A stretch of DNA of 64,000 nt from an uncultured Bacteroidia bacterium (GCA_903897145.1 CAIUAN010000040.1:124001-188000); one strand, 5' to 3'. Shown: positions 33,820 through 43,006, counted from the stretch's first letter. The notes: generated by a model from the sequence alone, not told the origin. Numbers and translations are program-made.

Positions 33820-35010
33820 TTAGGCTTTACTTCTCTGTAATAACGGTATCCTAGTGAAGAAAAAGGCATAAATTGTAACCATGACGATGCAGACCATTGG
33901 AATAATATACGAGATTTGAACACCATGCTGATCGGCGATCATTCCTTGGATAGGAGGGAGGATTGATCCTCCTATGAATGCAAAATTTAGCAATGCAGAA
34001 CCTTTGCCGGTAAAAGAGCCAATGTCTTCAATTGCCAGACTAAAGATTGTTGGAAACATAATGGATAGGAATAGTCCAAGTCCAGCCAATAAATATTCAT
34101 TATAGCCTGTATTTGTATGAATGATGACCATAAACAGGGCGATCATTCCAAGGCCAAAGAATCCCAATAATTTGTGTGCATTGAAATATTTTAGGAGCAC
34201 AACGCCTAGGATTCCCATCACTGCCGTGAAGATATAGTAGAGCGTAAGATAGCTTGCAGCCGTTGTGTCGGTATATCCAAGGACTGATTTAAGGTATGGG
34301 ATAAAGAATCCACAGGTGGACGCTTCGGCGCCCATATAAAAGAACATGGCAAAGACACCAAAGAAAAGATGTTTATGAGAATATCCTTCAGCAAAAATTC
34401 CCTTTAACGAAAACTGGTCATCCTCTTCTGCTTTCATGGCTGGGAGTTTAGAAAGCGCAAATAAGAGAGCGATCATTATTAGTATACCCGCAAGTAATAG
34501 GTAAGGAAAATGAAATTGAATTTCTCCTAGGCTATTGTAAATTAATGCTGTCGCTACTGTAGGTGTGAAGGCATATCCGACTCTAGAAAAAACTTGAACG
34601 AAGTTGATACGCTGATGAGCTCCTTCAGGATCGCCAAGCATTGAAGCAAACGGATTCGCCGCAACATTGATAATTGTTAGTCCTGTTGAGATAATGAAAA
34701 TGGCCGTTAATACCAGAGCATACGAATTAAATAATTTTGCAGGCCAGAAAAATGCAGCACCTAAAGCACAGGTAATCAGAGCTACTAACAGACTCACTTT
34801 GTAGCCATGGCGATGGATCATCCATGCAATTGGAATTGGGAAGATGATATAAGTGAGGTAAAAAGTAAACTGAATCATCGTTGCCTGAGTATAATTTAGC
34901 TTAAACTCAGTAATTAAGGATGGCAACAAAATGTCGTTCATGCAGAACAGCGCTCCGACCATGAAGAACATCAATGATAACAACATCAGTGGTTTATAGT
35001 GGTGTTTCAT
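33820..35010 (-). CDS. sugar MFS transporter (FucP-like)
   Basis: 396-residue inner-membrane carrier with about 12 helices. The N-terminal region (LMLLSLMFFMVGALFCMNDI) and features such as GLTIINVAANPFASMLGD and TIFSLAIEDIGSFTGKGSAL fit the fucose/glucose/galactose proton symporter group common in Bacteroidota. First gene of the nine-gene sugar operon, where it would import the monosaccharide released by the secreted enzymes. A -7 box lies 34 bp upstream. Loss of fine specificity motifs by eye prevents naming the sugar. Confidence 0.87.
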   Translation of the reverse strand: MKHHYKPLMLLSLMFFMVGALFCMNDILLPSLITEFKLNYTQATMIQFTFYLTYIIFPIPIAWMIHRHGYKVSLLVALITCALGAAFFWPAKLFNSYALVLTAIFIISTGLTIINVAANPFASMLGDPEGAHQRINFVQVFSRVGYAFTPTVATALIYNSLGEIQFHFPYLLLAGILIMIALLFALSKLPAMKAEEDDQFSLKGIFAEGYSHKHLFFGVFAMFFYMGAEASTCGFFIPYLKSVLGYTDTTAASYLTLYYIFTAVMGILGVVLLKYFNAHKLLGFFGLGMIALFMVIIHTNTGYNEYLLAGLGLFLSIMFPTIFSLAIEDIGSFTGKGSALLNFAFIGGSILPPIQGMIADQHGVQISYIIPMVCIVMVTIYAFFFTRIPLLQRSKA

Positions 35011-35043
35011 CCAGATTCAAGTTTTGATGAGGTGATTATGATT

Positions 35044-35051
35044 CAAAAGTA
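35044..35051 (-). promoter_or_regulatory. -7 box for the nine-gene sugar operon
   Basis: Read on the minus strand this is TACTTTTG, a full match to TAnnTTTG, ending 34 bp before the MFS start. No good -33 TTG lies at the right distance, which fits a promoter needing an activator. Confidence 0.5.
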
Positions 35052-35091
35052 CATTTCCAACACCTTAAATACTTCCTTAATATTAGATAAT

Positions 35092-35137
35092 GCACATGGT
35101 ATATTAACTATTTGGTCGTTTTTTTATGATTCGTCAT
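35092..35137. promoter_or_regulatory. candidate activator sites upstream of the sugar operon
   Basis: GCACAT (35092-35097) repeats the core of the 19037 and 24964 elements at a similar distance from the start codon (82-87 bp). ATGATTCGTCAT (35126-35137) is the exact reverse complement of 19111-19122 and has ATGA/TCAT arms. Both lie upstream of the -7 box, where activators bind. Confidence 0.35.
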
Positions 35138-35152
35138 GCTTATTTGACCAAT

Positions 35153-35977
35153 TTAGTTTGATAGGTTAAAGATCACTTTAGCCCTTAAACTTAATCCGGA
35201 TTGACCAGGTAGTTCTCGAAGTGCTTGGTTGTTCGTAATTGGATTACTCGTGGCATAAAATACAGGTCCGCCAGATAGGGCGAATGATAATCGATTATTT
35301 TTTGTTGTCATATTCAACGATGGTCCAATAAGTATTTTTGCGCCACCTTCTGCTTCATCAGACCATAATCCTTCAAGGTCTTCTCCAACAGCCTCCAATC
35401 CGCCATAGAATTTGCCTTTCAGACGGTAATGAAATCCAATGCTTGAGATAATATCGATCTTGTCACGATTGGCTGCGATTGCCTTTTCGAATAAGATATT
35501 ACCCCCAGTTTTCCATCTCGGTGCGTCATAGGCGATCGTTGCTCGACTTAGGATTGAGTTTGTGCTGCTGTAATCTCTTCGCATGCCTAGTCCTAATCCT
35601 ACTCGTAATCCACCTATTTTCTTGCCACCGATAAAATCACGAATCACTTCAACTTGCTGAGCGCTTGAGACGTTAGATGAAAACGTATTGCCAACTGCGG
35701 CATGTGCATAAACGGTAAGCTGCTTCCCTAGATAACCTTTAACACCAACTTGCTGACCAACTCCCTCTTGTCCAAATGGACCGGTTACTTTCTCCCCATA
35801 GCTAGACGAATAATCAAGGCTCCACTTTAAATCTTCAGGTGTTAGCGTGGTAGTCGAAAATAGAAATGGTTCCGCTGATCTTTTGGGTGTTATTAAACCG
35901 GAATTTTCTATGGACTGAGCGAAGGTAGTTTGGATCATTAGGCAGGTAAGCAGAAGCGTGACTAAGGTTGTTTTCAT
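35153..35977 (-). CDS. outer-membrane or surface beta-barrel-like protein of unknown function
   Basis: 274-residue exported protein with a signal peptide (ends TTFAQ). The rest alternates polar and hydrophobic residues with many aromatic/Gly turns (KWSLDYSSSYGEKV, VGVKGYLGKQLTVYAHAAVG, IGGLRVGLGLGMRRDYS) and ends in a strand with a near-terminal F (RAKVIFNLSN), like small outer-membrane barrels. No named family recognised. It is transcribed on the minus strand and ends 143 bp before the MFS gene, so it could be co-transcribed, but the separate -7 box for that operon argues against it. Confidence 0.7.
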   Translation of the reverse strand: MKTTLVTLLLTCLMIQTTFAQSIENSGLITPKRSAEPFLFSTTTLTPEDLKWSLDYSSSYGEKVTGPFGQEGVGQQVGVKGYLGKQLTVYAHAAVGNTFSSNVSSAQQVEVIRDFIGGKKIGGLRVGLGLGMRRDYSSTNSILSRATIAYDAPRWKTGGNILFEKAIAANRDKIDIISSIGFHYRLKGKFYGGLEAVGEDLEGLWSDEAEGGAKILIGPSLNMTTKNNRLSFALSGGPVFYATSNPITNNQALRELPGQSGLSLRAKVIFNLSN

Positions 35978-36010
35978 AGAATTCCGATTTTAATTGGTAA
36001 CTTTTTTTTT

Positions 36011-36018
36011 CAAATATA
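36011..36018 (-). promoter_or_regulatory. -7 box for the barrel-like protein gene
   Basis: Minus-strand TATATTTG matches TAnnTTTG and lies 33 bp before the start. The nearest upstream TTTG is 27 bp away, slightly beyond the usual range. Confidence 0.35.
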
Positions 36019-36187
36019 GATTGATTTATTGGATTTTAAAGGTCTCAAATATGACATAAAAAATAAATTTTCAGTCATTGCTCTGTGGTAATTGGCTAGT
36101 TTTTGAAACGAAATAGAGCATTCAAACGTATAACTAGCGATTGTCAATTTTAGATCGTCAAGCCACATTAATTTAAAACTCGTTAAC

Positions 36188-37060
36188 ATGAATGAACCTA
36201 TCTATCGGAATAGCTTGGGCTGGCTGCCCGATTATCCAGATTTTAGAGATTACACGGTAGAACACGACGATATTAAAGGGATGCTAAGGCATATTGGGGT
36301 CATTAAAGTAACCAGTCTGCCTGAATCTGTGGACTTAAGACCATGGTGTTCGCCGATTGAGGACCAGGGCGAATTAGGGTCGTGCACGGCTCATGCAGGC
36401 GTTGGCATGGTTGAATATTTTGAGATTCGGGCTTTTGGAAAGCATGTTGTTGGTTCGCGATTATTCCTTTATAAAGTTACCCGTAACTTGTTGCATTGGA
36501 CTGGTGATTCTGGAGCTTTTACTCGGAGTATGATGGGAGCTTTAGTGCTGTTCGGATTGGTACCTGAGGAATATTGGCCTTACAATATTGCCGACTTCGA
36601 TAAAGAGCCGACCGCATTTTGTTATGCATACGCCCAGAATTTTCAGTCGATAGATTACTATCGTTTAGATCCTCCTGGAATCACTCCAATTAAACTGTTA
36701 AACCAGATAAAGATCAATATTTCAGCAGGTCTTCCAGCAATTTGTGGATTCACCATTTATAGTTCATACTTACAAGGGATGGTATCGGGTAAAATTCCAT
36801 TTCCTACCTCCGATGAAAAAATCATTGGCGGTCATGCTGTGATGGTAGTTGGGTATGACGACACACTGAAAATAAAAAACTCAAACATCGGAAGTGCAGA
36901 AACAACGGGGGCATTCTTGATTCGAAACTCTTGGGGCGCTAAGTGGGGTGTTGAGGGATATGGCTGGCTTCCATATCAGTATGTGACCAAAAGATTGGCC
37001 ATCGACTGGTGGAGTTTATTAAAAAATGAATGGGTCGATACGGGTGCTTTTAAGGCGTAG
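36188..37060 (+). CDS. papain-family (C1) cysteine peptidase
   Basis: 290-residue peptidase with a complete C1 active site: Q60 (oxyanion) and C66 in EDQGELGSCTAHAG, H216 in GGHAVMVVGYDD and N247 in IRNSWGAKWG. The N-terminal 50 residues (WLPDYPDFRDYTVEHD) match the short leader seen in bacterial C1A proteins. There is no signal peptide, so it should be cytosolic or exported by a non-Sec route. It is monocistronic, preceded by about 200 bp with no clear promoter match, and converges on the SOUL gene. Target proteins are unknown. Confidence 0.9.
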   Translation: MNEPIYRNSLGWLPDYPDFRDYTVEHDDIKGMLRHIGVIKVTSLPESVDLRPWCSPIEDQGELGSCTAHAGVGMVEYFEIRAFGKHVVGSRLFLYKVTRNLLHWTGDSGAFTRSMMGALVLFGLVPEEYWPYNIADFDKEPTAFCYAYAQNFQSIDYYRLDPPGITPIKLLNQIKINISAGLPAICGFTIYSSYLQGMVSGKIPFPTSDEKIIGGHAVMVVGYDDTLKIKNSNIGSAETTGAFLIRNSWGAKWGVEGYGWLPYQYVTKRLAIDWWSLLKNEWVDTGAFKA

Positions 37061-37082
37061 CATTTCGAATTTTATCTTCTTC

Positions 37083-37691
37083 CTATTTTACGTTTTCTTG
37101 AGACCACTCAACGGTTACTATGATCTCATTCCTCCTCCCAACAAGTTGAAAGGGGGGATTGTATGCTAGGAATCTAAAGTTCCCATGGTATTTTATCCCT
37201 TTTGAATCTAAAAGCGTTTTTAATTTATCGGAGTGACGAAGAATCTCCTCATCCGAGGCAAATCCTCCAAATTGCAATGCTGCAACAGTTTCGTCAACTG
37301 ATTGATGAAGGATAACTTTAGCATCCTTTGGCTTTGGTAATTTGTCGAGAGAATACTCAGCGGGCATCACAAAACTCATTTCCGAAACCGAATCATTGAT
37401 GTTCATCTGAACCGGCGTGGTCATAGCGATTTTAGTCTCCGATTCATTGCCCCCAAAAATATAACCAGCGAGCTGTCTAAATCCAGGGCTCGACACCTCT
37501 CGATAGCTTTTGGCCTTTAGATAAACCGTTGCTAAAGTAGCTGATGGATAAAAGCGAATTTCAAATTCGGGTTCTGTATGAAGAACCTTGAAAATTCGGG
37601 CTTCTGTCTTTTGGGTTGCCATCGTAGTAAAAGATTGAAAGGTTATAAAGGCTATGGTTATGATTCCGAAAATGATTAATATGATTTTCAT
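37083..37691 (-). CDS. SOUL-family haem-binding protein
   Basis: 202-residue protein with an N-terminal hydrophobic segment (about 1-25), probably a signal anchor. It carries the SOUL family blocks FEIRFYPSATLATV, IAMTTPVQM, SFVMPAEYSLDKLPKPKD, FGGFASDEE and YNPPFQLVGRRNEIIVTV. Family members bind tetrapyrroles and may move or buffer haem in the periplasm or membrane; direct evidence in bacteria is thin. It ends 22 bp from the convergent peptidase gene, and the MBL-fold gene lies 36 bp upstream on the same strand. Confidence 0.9.
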   Translation of the reverse strand: MKIILIIFGIITIAFITFQSFTTMATQKTEARIFKVLHTEPEFEIRFYPSATLATVYLKAKSYREVSSPGFRQLAGYIFGGNESETKIAMTTPVQMNINDSVSEMSFVMPAEYSLDKLPKPKDAKVILHQSVDETVAALQFGGFASDEEILRHSDKLKTLLDSKGIKYHGNFRFLAYNPPFQLVGRRNEIIVTVEWSQENVK

Positions 37692-37727
37692 GCACCTACT
37701 AAATTAAGCGTTAACATTAAAATTTGT

Positions 37728-38501
37728 TCAATTCACTCTTTTTATAACGGTAATAACTTCTGACGGTTGTTTCCGTGAAGTTACAATAATTTGAAAACGG
37801 TCCTCCAAATGCTTCACCGCTTGGTAAGCAATCTCTGGCGTATTGTTCTCCCCCGAAAGGTGACTTAACAAGACAACCTTTAGGTGTTCTGCCGCATGCT
37901 CTTCTAATAGTTCAGCAGCTTGCAGATTGGAAAGATGACCAACATCAGAAGCTACACGCTCTTTTAAATGCGGTGGATATGATCCACCCCGCAACATTTT
38001 CTCATCATAATTAGATTCTAAAAATAATGCATCGCAAACTTTAAGATGGGCAGTAACATTGTCACACGGTGATCCAATATCTGTAAATACTCCAATGTTT
38101 ATCCCTTGATGTTCGACACGAAAGGAGGTGGGCTCTTTGCCGTCGTGTTTTTTTAATACGGGATGAATGATAAACGAGCATAGATCGATTGATTGGTCAG
38201 ACTCAATAAGTCGAACCGCATCTGGTCGATTGGTAAGATAGAGTCCCTGATAGGTCCCCTTAGTCATGAAAACAGGGATATCGAGTTTCTTTGCAAGGAC
38301 TCGAACGCCGCAAACATGATCGTTGTGCTCGTGCGTAATAAAGATGCCGCGAAGTTTCGATGGACTTAATCCACTTATCTTCATTTTTGAAAGAATCTGC
38401 TTGCAATTTACACCGGCATCGACCAGAATAGCATTTTCATGGTTTCCAATATAGTAGCAATTCCCATTGCTGCCTGAAGCTATTGCACATATTTCAACCA
38501 T
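37728..38501 (-). CDS. metallo-beta-lactamase fold hydrolase (WalJ/YycJ-like)
   Basis: 257-residue cytosolic protein. The opening strand-loop (ICAIASGSNGNCYYI) and the metal-binding motif THEHNDH (56-62) place it in the RNase Z/YycJ group, with further metal ligands likely in IGVFTDIG, LESNYD and LLSHLS. In Firmicutes the relatives act as 5' exonucleases linked to DNA repair and cell-wall control. Role here is inferred only at the nuclease/hydrolase level. It precedes leuS on the map but is downstream of it in transcription, 44 bp away. Confidence 0.85.
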   Translation of the reverse strand: MVEICAIASGSNGNCYYIGNHENAILVDAGVNCKQILSKMKISGLSPSKLRGIFITHEHNDHVCGVRVLAKKLDIPVFMTKGTYQGLYLTNRPDAVRLIESDQSIDLCSFIIHPVLKKHDGKEPTSFRVEHQGINIGVFTDIGSPCDNVTAHLKVCDALFLESNYDEKMLRGGSYPPHLKERVASDVGHLSNLQAAELLEEHAAEHLKVVLLSHLSGENNTPEIAYQAVKHLEDRFQIIVTSRKQPSEVITVIKRVN

Positions 38502-38545
38502 CCAGTCTATTTATAAGGAACTGTTAATTTTTGTATTAGACAGGC

Positions 38546-41206
38546 TTATTTGAGCACGACGTTTACAATCTTATTAGGGACAATAATAATTTTAGCTATC
38601 GTTTTTCCTTCGATCCATTTACTAGTATGTTCGTGGTTTATCACAGCTTGCTCGAGTTCATTCACTGGCATATCTACTGCTGCAGCAATTTTAAATCGAA
38701 CTTTTCCATTAAATGAAACGGGATATTCAAAGGTGTCTTCTGTTAGGTATTCCTCTTTGAAAATTGGCCAAGGATGGAAGCTTAAGTCCATGTTATTGCC
38801 ATAAAGTTGCCACAGCTCTTCTGCCACATGAGGGGCAAAAGGAGCAAGCACTTGGATGAACGTTAGGGCCGTTTCGCGATTGACTTTTCCAGCCTTGTAA
38901 CAATGATTCGTAAAGACCATCATTTGTGAAATAGCCGTATTGAATTTCATATCCGTAATGTCATCGCTGACTTTGCGAATTGTTTGGTGTAGAATTTTTA
39001 GAGTCTCTTTGCTTTCGTCGTCAATGGTAATATTACCTAGTTCGCCAAAGAAGGTGACCACTCTGCGCAAGAAATTGTATACCCCCTTCACTCCATTTTC
39101 GGTCCAAGGTTTTGTCGCATCTAAAGGTCCGATAAACATCTCGAAAAGACGCAAAGAGTCTGCTCCATAGACCTTGATCACATCATCGGGATTGACGACA
39201 TTTTTCAATGATTTCGACATTTTGGCAACGATCTGACGAAGCTCTTCTCCCGTTACGGTGCTGAAAAATTTACCTTCACGCTCTTCCACTTGATCCGATG
39301 GAACTTTAGATCCTGACTCTGTTTCGTAAGCAAAAGCCAAAATCATCCCTTGGTTAAATAGCTTTTGAAAAGGTTCAGCTGTAGAAACAATTCCTAGATC
39401 ATAAAGAACTTTGTGCCAGAATCGGCTATAAAGTAGATGCAATACCGCATGCTCGGCGCCACCGACATATAGATCGACAGGCATCCAATAATTTTCGGCC
39501 ACTGCACTAAATGGAGCATCGTTATTTAGTGGATCCGTAAAGCGGAGATAATACCAACATGAACCAGCCCATTGTGGCATGGTATTGGTTTCTCTGCGTC
39601 CTTTTCGACCATTTTTATCTGTTACGATTAGCCAATCACCCGCATTTGAAAGTGGCGATTCTCCAGTCTCTCCGGGCATGTATTTCTCAACGTCAGGCAA
39701 GGCAAGTGGCAATTCTGAATCTTGTAAAACACTTACTTCCCCGTCTTCCCAGTGAATTACAGGGAATGGTTCGCCCCAATAGCGTTGACGACTGAATAAC
39801 CAATCGCGAAGTTTATAGTTGATAGTCGATTTGCCAAGGCCATTCTGATCGAGCCATTCGGTTATTTTTGCAATTCCCTCTTCTTTCGTTAGTCCATTGA
39901 TGTCAAGACCAATAGACGCATTGGTAGAATTGATATAAGTTCCATTCTCAGTCCAGCATGCAGTGCCATTTAATACTTTTTCGCGGAGTTCTGCAGTTGC
40001 ATTTTTAGGATCAAGAATGCAAATAATTGGAATATTAAAAGTTTGAGCAAATTCAAAGTCACGAGTGTCATGAGCCGGCACCGCCATAATCGCTCCTGTG
40101 CCATAGCCCATCAGCACATAATCGGCAACCCAGATTTGAATCTTTGTTCCGTTAATTGGATTTATAGCGTAACGTCCAGTGAAGACTCCACTTTTCCCTT
40201 TGGCAAGATCGGTCCTGTCAAGATCACTTTTTAAGGCGGAATTGAGAACGTAGCTGTTTACCGCTTGACGTTGATCATCCGTGGTGATGGTTTGAACTAA
40301 GTCATGTTCTGGTGCGATGACCATATAGGTTGCTCCGAAAAGCGTATCAGGACGGGTTGTATAGACTCTTAATTTTTCATCTAAACCATCGATGCTAAAA
40401 TCCACTTCGGCACCCGTAGAGCGACCGATCCAGTTGCGTTGCATATCTTTAACACCCTCTGGCCAGTCTAGTTCGTCAAGTCCTTCCAATAACCGTTCAG
40501 CATAATGGGGAATACGCAACATCCATTGTTTCAGAAATCGTCTTTCCACCTCTTTAGTCCCGCATTTTTCATGCGATCCATCGTTTAAGACCTCCTCATT
40601 GGCACAAACAGTTTTGCAATTGCGACAGTACCATACCTGTGCGTTGTCGTAATAGGCTAATCGTTTGCTGCTGATGAATTTTTGTGTGGCTTCGGCTCCA
40701 CTTTTTTTGATCTCTTCTGGAATAGGGAGCTCCGATATATTTCTCCCTTTATTTTGAGCGGTATCGAACCAGGTGTTAAATAACCGGGTAAAAATCCACT
40801 GGGTCCATTTAAAATATTTTGGATCTGTGGTGTTGATTTCTCGCTCCCAATCGTAACTCAATCCTAATGATTGAATTTGTCCACGAAAAGTATCACAGTT
40901 TTTTTGTGTTGTGATGGCTGGATGCGTTCCAGTCTGTATTGCATATTGTTCGGCAGGAAGTCCAAAAGCATCCCAGCCCATCGGGTGCAACACATTAAAT
41001 CCATTTGCTCGCTTATAACGGCAAATAATATCTGTTGCAGTATAACCTTCAGGATGGCCAACATGCAATCCTGCTCCCGAAGGATAAGGAAACATGTCAA
41101 GACAATAGAATTTTGGCTTAGTTAGATCGATTTCCGTCCGAAATGTATGGTTGTCGGCCCAGTGTTTCTGCCACTTCTGCTCAATTTCTTTAAAATTGTA
41201 TTCCAT
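38546..41206 (-). CDS. leuS: leucyl-tRNA synthetase
   Basis: Class Ia synthetase that charges tRNA-Leu, 886 residues. The HIGH motif appears as HVGH (48-51) within [19 protein letters not shown]. The zinc-type Cys region ([15 protein letters not shown]), the CP1 editing domain ([19 protein letters not shown]) and the KMSKS loop ([15 protein letters not shown]) follow in the correct order. The anticodon-binding and C-terminal domains are complete. It is the first gene of a probable leuS-MBL-SOUL minus-strand run. Confidence 0.97.
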   Translation of the reverse strand: MEYNFKEIEQKWQKHWADNHTFRTEIDLTKPKFYCLDMFPYPSGAGLHVGHPEGYTATDIICRYKRANGFNVLHPMGWDAFGLPAEQYAIQTGTHPAITTQKNCDTFRGQIQSLGLSYDWEREINTTDPKYFKWTQWIFTRLFNTWFDTAQNKGRNISELPIPEEIKKSGAEATQKFISSKRLAYYDNAQVWYCRNCKTVCANEEVLNDGSHEKCGTKEVERRFLKQWMLRIPHYAERLLEGLDELDWPEGVKDMQRNWIGRSTGAEVDFSIDGLDEKLRVYTTRPDTLFGATYMVIAPEHDLVQTITTDDQRQAVNSYVLNSALKSDLDRTDLAKGKSGVFTGRYAINPINGTKIQIWVADYVLMGYGTGAIMAVPAHDTRDFEFAQTFNIPIICILDPKNATAELREKVLNGTACWTENGTYINSTNASIGLDINGLTKEEGIAKITEWLDQNGLGKSTINYKLRDWLFSRQRYWGEPFPVIHWEDGEVSVLQDSELPLALPDVEKYMPGETGESPLSNAGDWLIVTDKNGRKGRRETNTMPQWAGSCWYYLRFTDPLNNDAPFSAVAENYWMPVDLYVGGAEHAVLHLLYSRFWHKVLYDLGIVSTAEPFQKLFNQGMILAFAYETESGSKVPSDQVEEREGKFFSTVTGEELRQIVAKMSKSLKNVVNPDDVIKVYGADSLRLFEMFIGPLDATKPWTENGVKGVYNFLRRVVTFFGELGNITIDDESKETLKILHQTIRKVSDDITDMKFNTAISQMMVFTNHCYKAGKVNRETALTFIQVLAPFAPHVAEELWQLYGNNMDLSFHPWPIFKEEYLTEDTFEYPVSFNGKVRFKIAAAVDMPVNELEQAVINHEHTSKWIEGKTIAKIIIVPNKIVNVVLK

Positions 41207-41600
41207 CCCTATTTTACTTATTCGTTCAATTGCATTATAAGTAGGCGAAATTAACGCTTTATTCGCTCTCCTAATCAGTCTATTTGCAGAATTCTATTAA
41301 AAAATAGAGATTAGCACTAATTTCTACCCTTTTTAGCCCTTGCGCTTAACTTATAGCCTTCTGAAACTTATGCCAAATGAACGTTTTGGTCGTTTAAAAA
41401 CATGACTTTTATCATGTTTTTATGAATTTTAGATTGAAATATTAACGGGCGGATATTAAACGACTGTTTTTCAGTAACATAATATTTTTATTATTTACTT
41501 GAAACCTCTTCCTTTTTGGTTTAGATTTCTGTAAATTTGGTAATCATTTAGTTGTTCTCAGTGGTGTTTTTCGTAGTTTGATCATTTAAAATAATCAAGT
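41207..41600. other. 394-bp divergent spacer between leuS and gdhA
   Basis: No gene seen. It holds the start signals of two divergent genes. A hairpin with perfect 10-bp arms, AAAAACATGA (41396-41405) and TCATGTTTTT (41412-41421), lies near the middle; it ends in a T-run and could act as a terminator for an unannotated short transcript or as an operator. A GCGAA/TTCGC pair lies near 41250-41271. A -7 box for gdhA is at 41532. Confidence 0.5.
41532..41539 (+). promoter_or_regulatory. -7 box for gdhA
   Basis: TAAATTTG matches TAnnTTTG, 61 bp before the start. The nearest TTTG (41515) is 13 bp upstream, shorter than the usual spacing. Confidence 0.4.
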
Positions 41601-42938
41601 ATGAATGTCGATATAGTCCAATTTATGGATGGAGTAAAAGCCCGTACTCCTGGGGAAGATGAGTTTCACCAAGCCGTATTTGAAGTTGTAGTCTCCGTGT
41701 GGGATGTGTATGATGCGAATGTGCGTTATAAGCGAGCACGGATCTTAGAAAGAATGGTCGAGCCAGAGCGCACAATAATTTTTCGCGTTTTATGGACCAA
41801 TGACAAAGGGGAGGTGGAGATCAACAGGGGTTATCGAGTAGAATTTAATAGTGCTTTAGGCCCATATAAAGGTGGTTTGCGGTTTCATAAGAGTGTTACA
41901 TTAAGTATTTTAAAGTTCTTAGGTTTTGAACAAACATTTAAGAATAGTCTAACCACCTTGCCGATGGGCGGTGGGAAAGGTGGTTCCGACTTTAGTGCGA
42001 AGGGTAAAAGTGACAGTGAGATTATGCGATTTTGCCAGTCATTTATGACTGAGCTTTATCGTCACATTGGTCCAAATACCGATGTTTCTGCTGGTGATAT
42101 TGGTGTTGGAGGTCGGGAGATTGGCTATCTATTTGGTCAATATAAACGAATTAAGAATGAATTTACAGGCGTTCTTACGGGCAAGGGACTTAGCTGGGGC
42201 GGTTCATTAATTCGACCGGAGGCTACAGGCTTTGGCGCAGTATATTTTGTACAGCATATGTTAGCCGAGATGGGCAAACAGATCAATGGTCTTACCTTTG
42301 GTGTTTCAGGCTTTGGGAATGTTGCTTGGGGGGTTATTACCAAGATCAATGAACTTGGTGGGAGAGTGGTTACTATATCGGGCCCAGATGGAACGGTATA
42401 TGATCCATCCGGAATATCAGGTGAGAAAGTTGATTATTTGCTTACATTACGAGAGAGTAATAACGATGTTGTTGCGCCTTATGCTGCAACCTTCGGAGTC
42501 GATTTTTATCCAAATGTCAAGCCCTGGGAGATAAAAGTGGATATTGCCATGCCGTGTGCAACACAAAATGAGTTGGATGAAATAGATGCTTTTCATTTAA
42601 AGCAAAATGGCTGTTTGCTTGTCGCAGAGGTCTCGAATATGGGGTGTACACTTGATGCAATTAATTTTTTCTTGTCACAAAAAATACCTTTCGCTCCTGG
42701 GAAAGCGGTAAATGCTGGAGGTGTAGCAGTTTCTGGATTGGAAATGTCGCAAAACAGCATGCGTTATAGCTGGACCAAAGAGGAGGTTGATAAAAAGCTA
42801 CATCAGATTATGCACGAGATTCACCAAACATGCATGCAGTATGGTCGCACCTCGGATTATATCAATTATGTTAAAGGATCGAATGTTGCCGGATTTGTAA
42901 AAGTTGCAGATGCTATGTTGGCCCAAGGGTTAGTCTAG
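41601..42938 (+). CDS. gdhA: NADP-type glutamate dehydrogenase
   Basis: 445-residue hexameric-type enzyme that aminates 2-oxoglutarate to glutamate. The active-site lysine lies in PMGGGKGGSDF (around 120), the conserved block NTDVSAGDIGVGGREIGYL follows, and the Rossmann domain has SGFGNVAWG. Length and the N-terminal block (FHQAVFEVVVSV) fit the 450-residue class usually used for assimilation. It is monocistronic and closed by a strong shared terminator at 42955. Confidence 0.96.
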   Translation: MNVDIVQFMDGVKARTPGEDEFHQAVFEVVVSVWDVYDANVRYKRARILERMVEPERTIIFRVLWTNDKGEVEINRGYRVEFNSALGPYKGGLRFHKSVTLSILKFLGFEQTFKNSLTTLPMGGGKGGSDFSAKGKSDSEIMRFCQSFMTELYRHIGPNTDVSAGDIGVGGREIGYLFGQYKRIKNEFTGVLTGKGLSWGGSLIRPEATGFGAVYFVQHMLAEMGKQINGLTFGVSGFGNVAWGVITKINELGGRVVTISGPDGTVYDPSGISGEKVDYLLTLRESNNDVVAPYAATFGVDFYPNVKPWEIKVDIAMPCATQNELDEIDAFHLKQNGCLLVAEVSNMGCTLDAINFFLSQKIPFAPGKAVNAGGVAVSGLEMSQNSMRYSWTKEEVDKKLHQIMHEIHQTCMQYGRTSDYINYVKGSNVAGFVKVADAMLAQGLV

Positions 42939-42954
42939 GCGAAAAATTGGAATC

Positions 42955-42988
42955 AAAAAATCCCGGACTGTAGAGTCCGGGATTTTTT
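42955..42988. terminator. bidirectional rho-independent terminator
   Basis: AAAAAATCCCGGACT and AGTCCGGGATTTTTT form perfect 15-bp arms around a 4-bp loop (GTAG). The A-run and T-run on either side let it serve both gdhA (plus) and the convergent response-regulator gene (minus). Confidence 0.92.
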
Positions 42989-43006
42989 GATGAATCTTAA
43001 ATAAGA

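Noticed and set aside
8464-35152. Genomic island or integrated element carrying the glycan genes
   Set aside because: No integrase, transposase, tRNA or flanking direct repeat seen, and base and codon use look like the neighbours.
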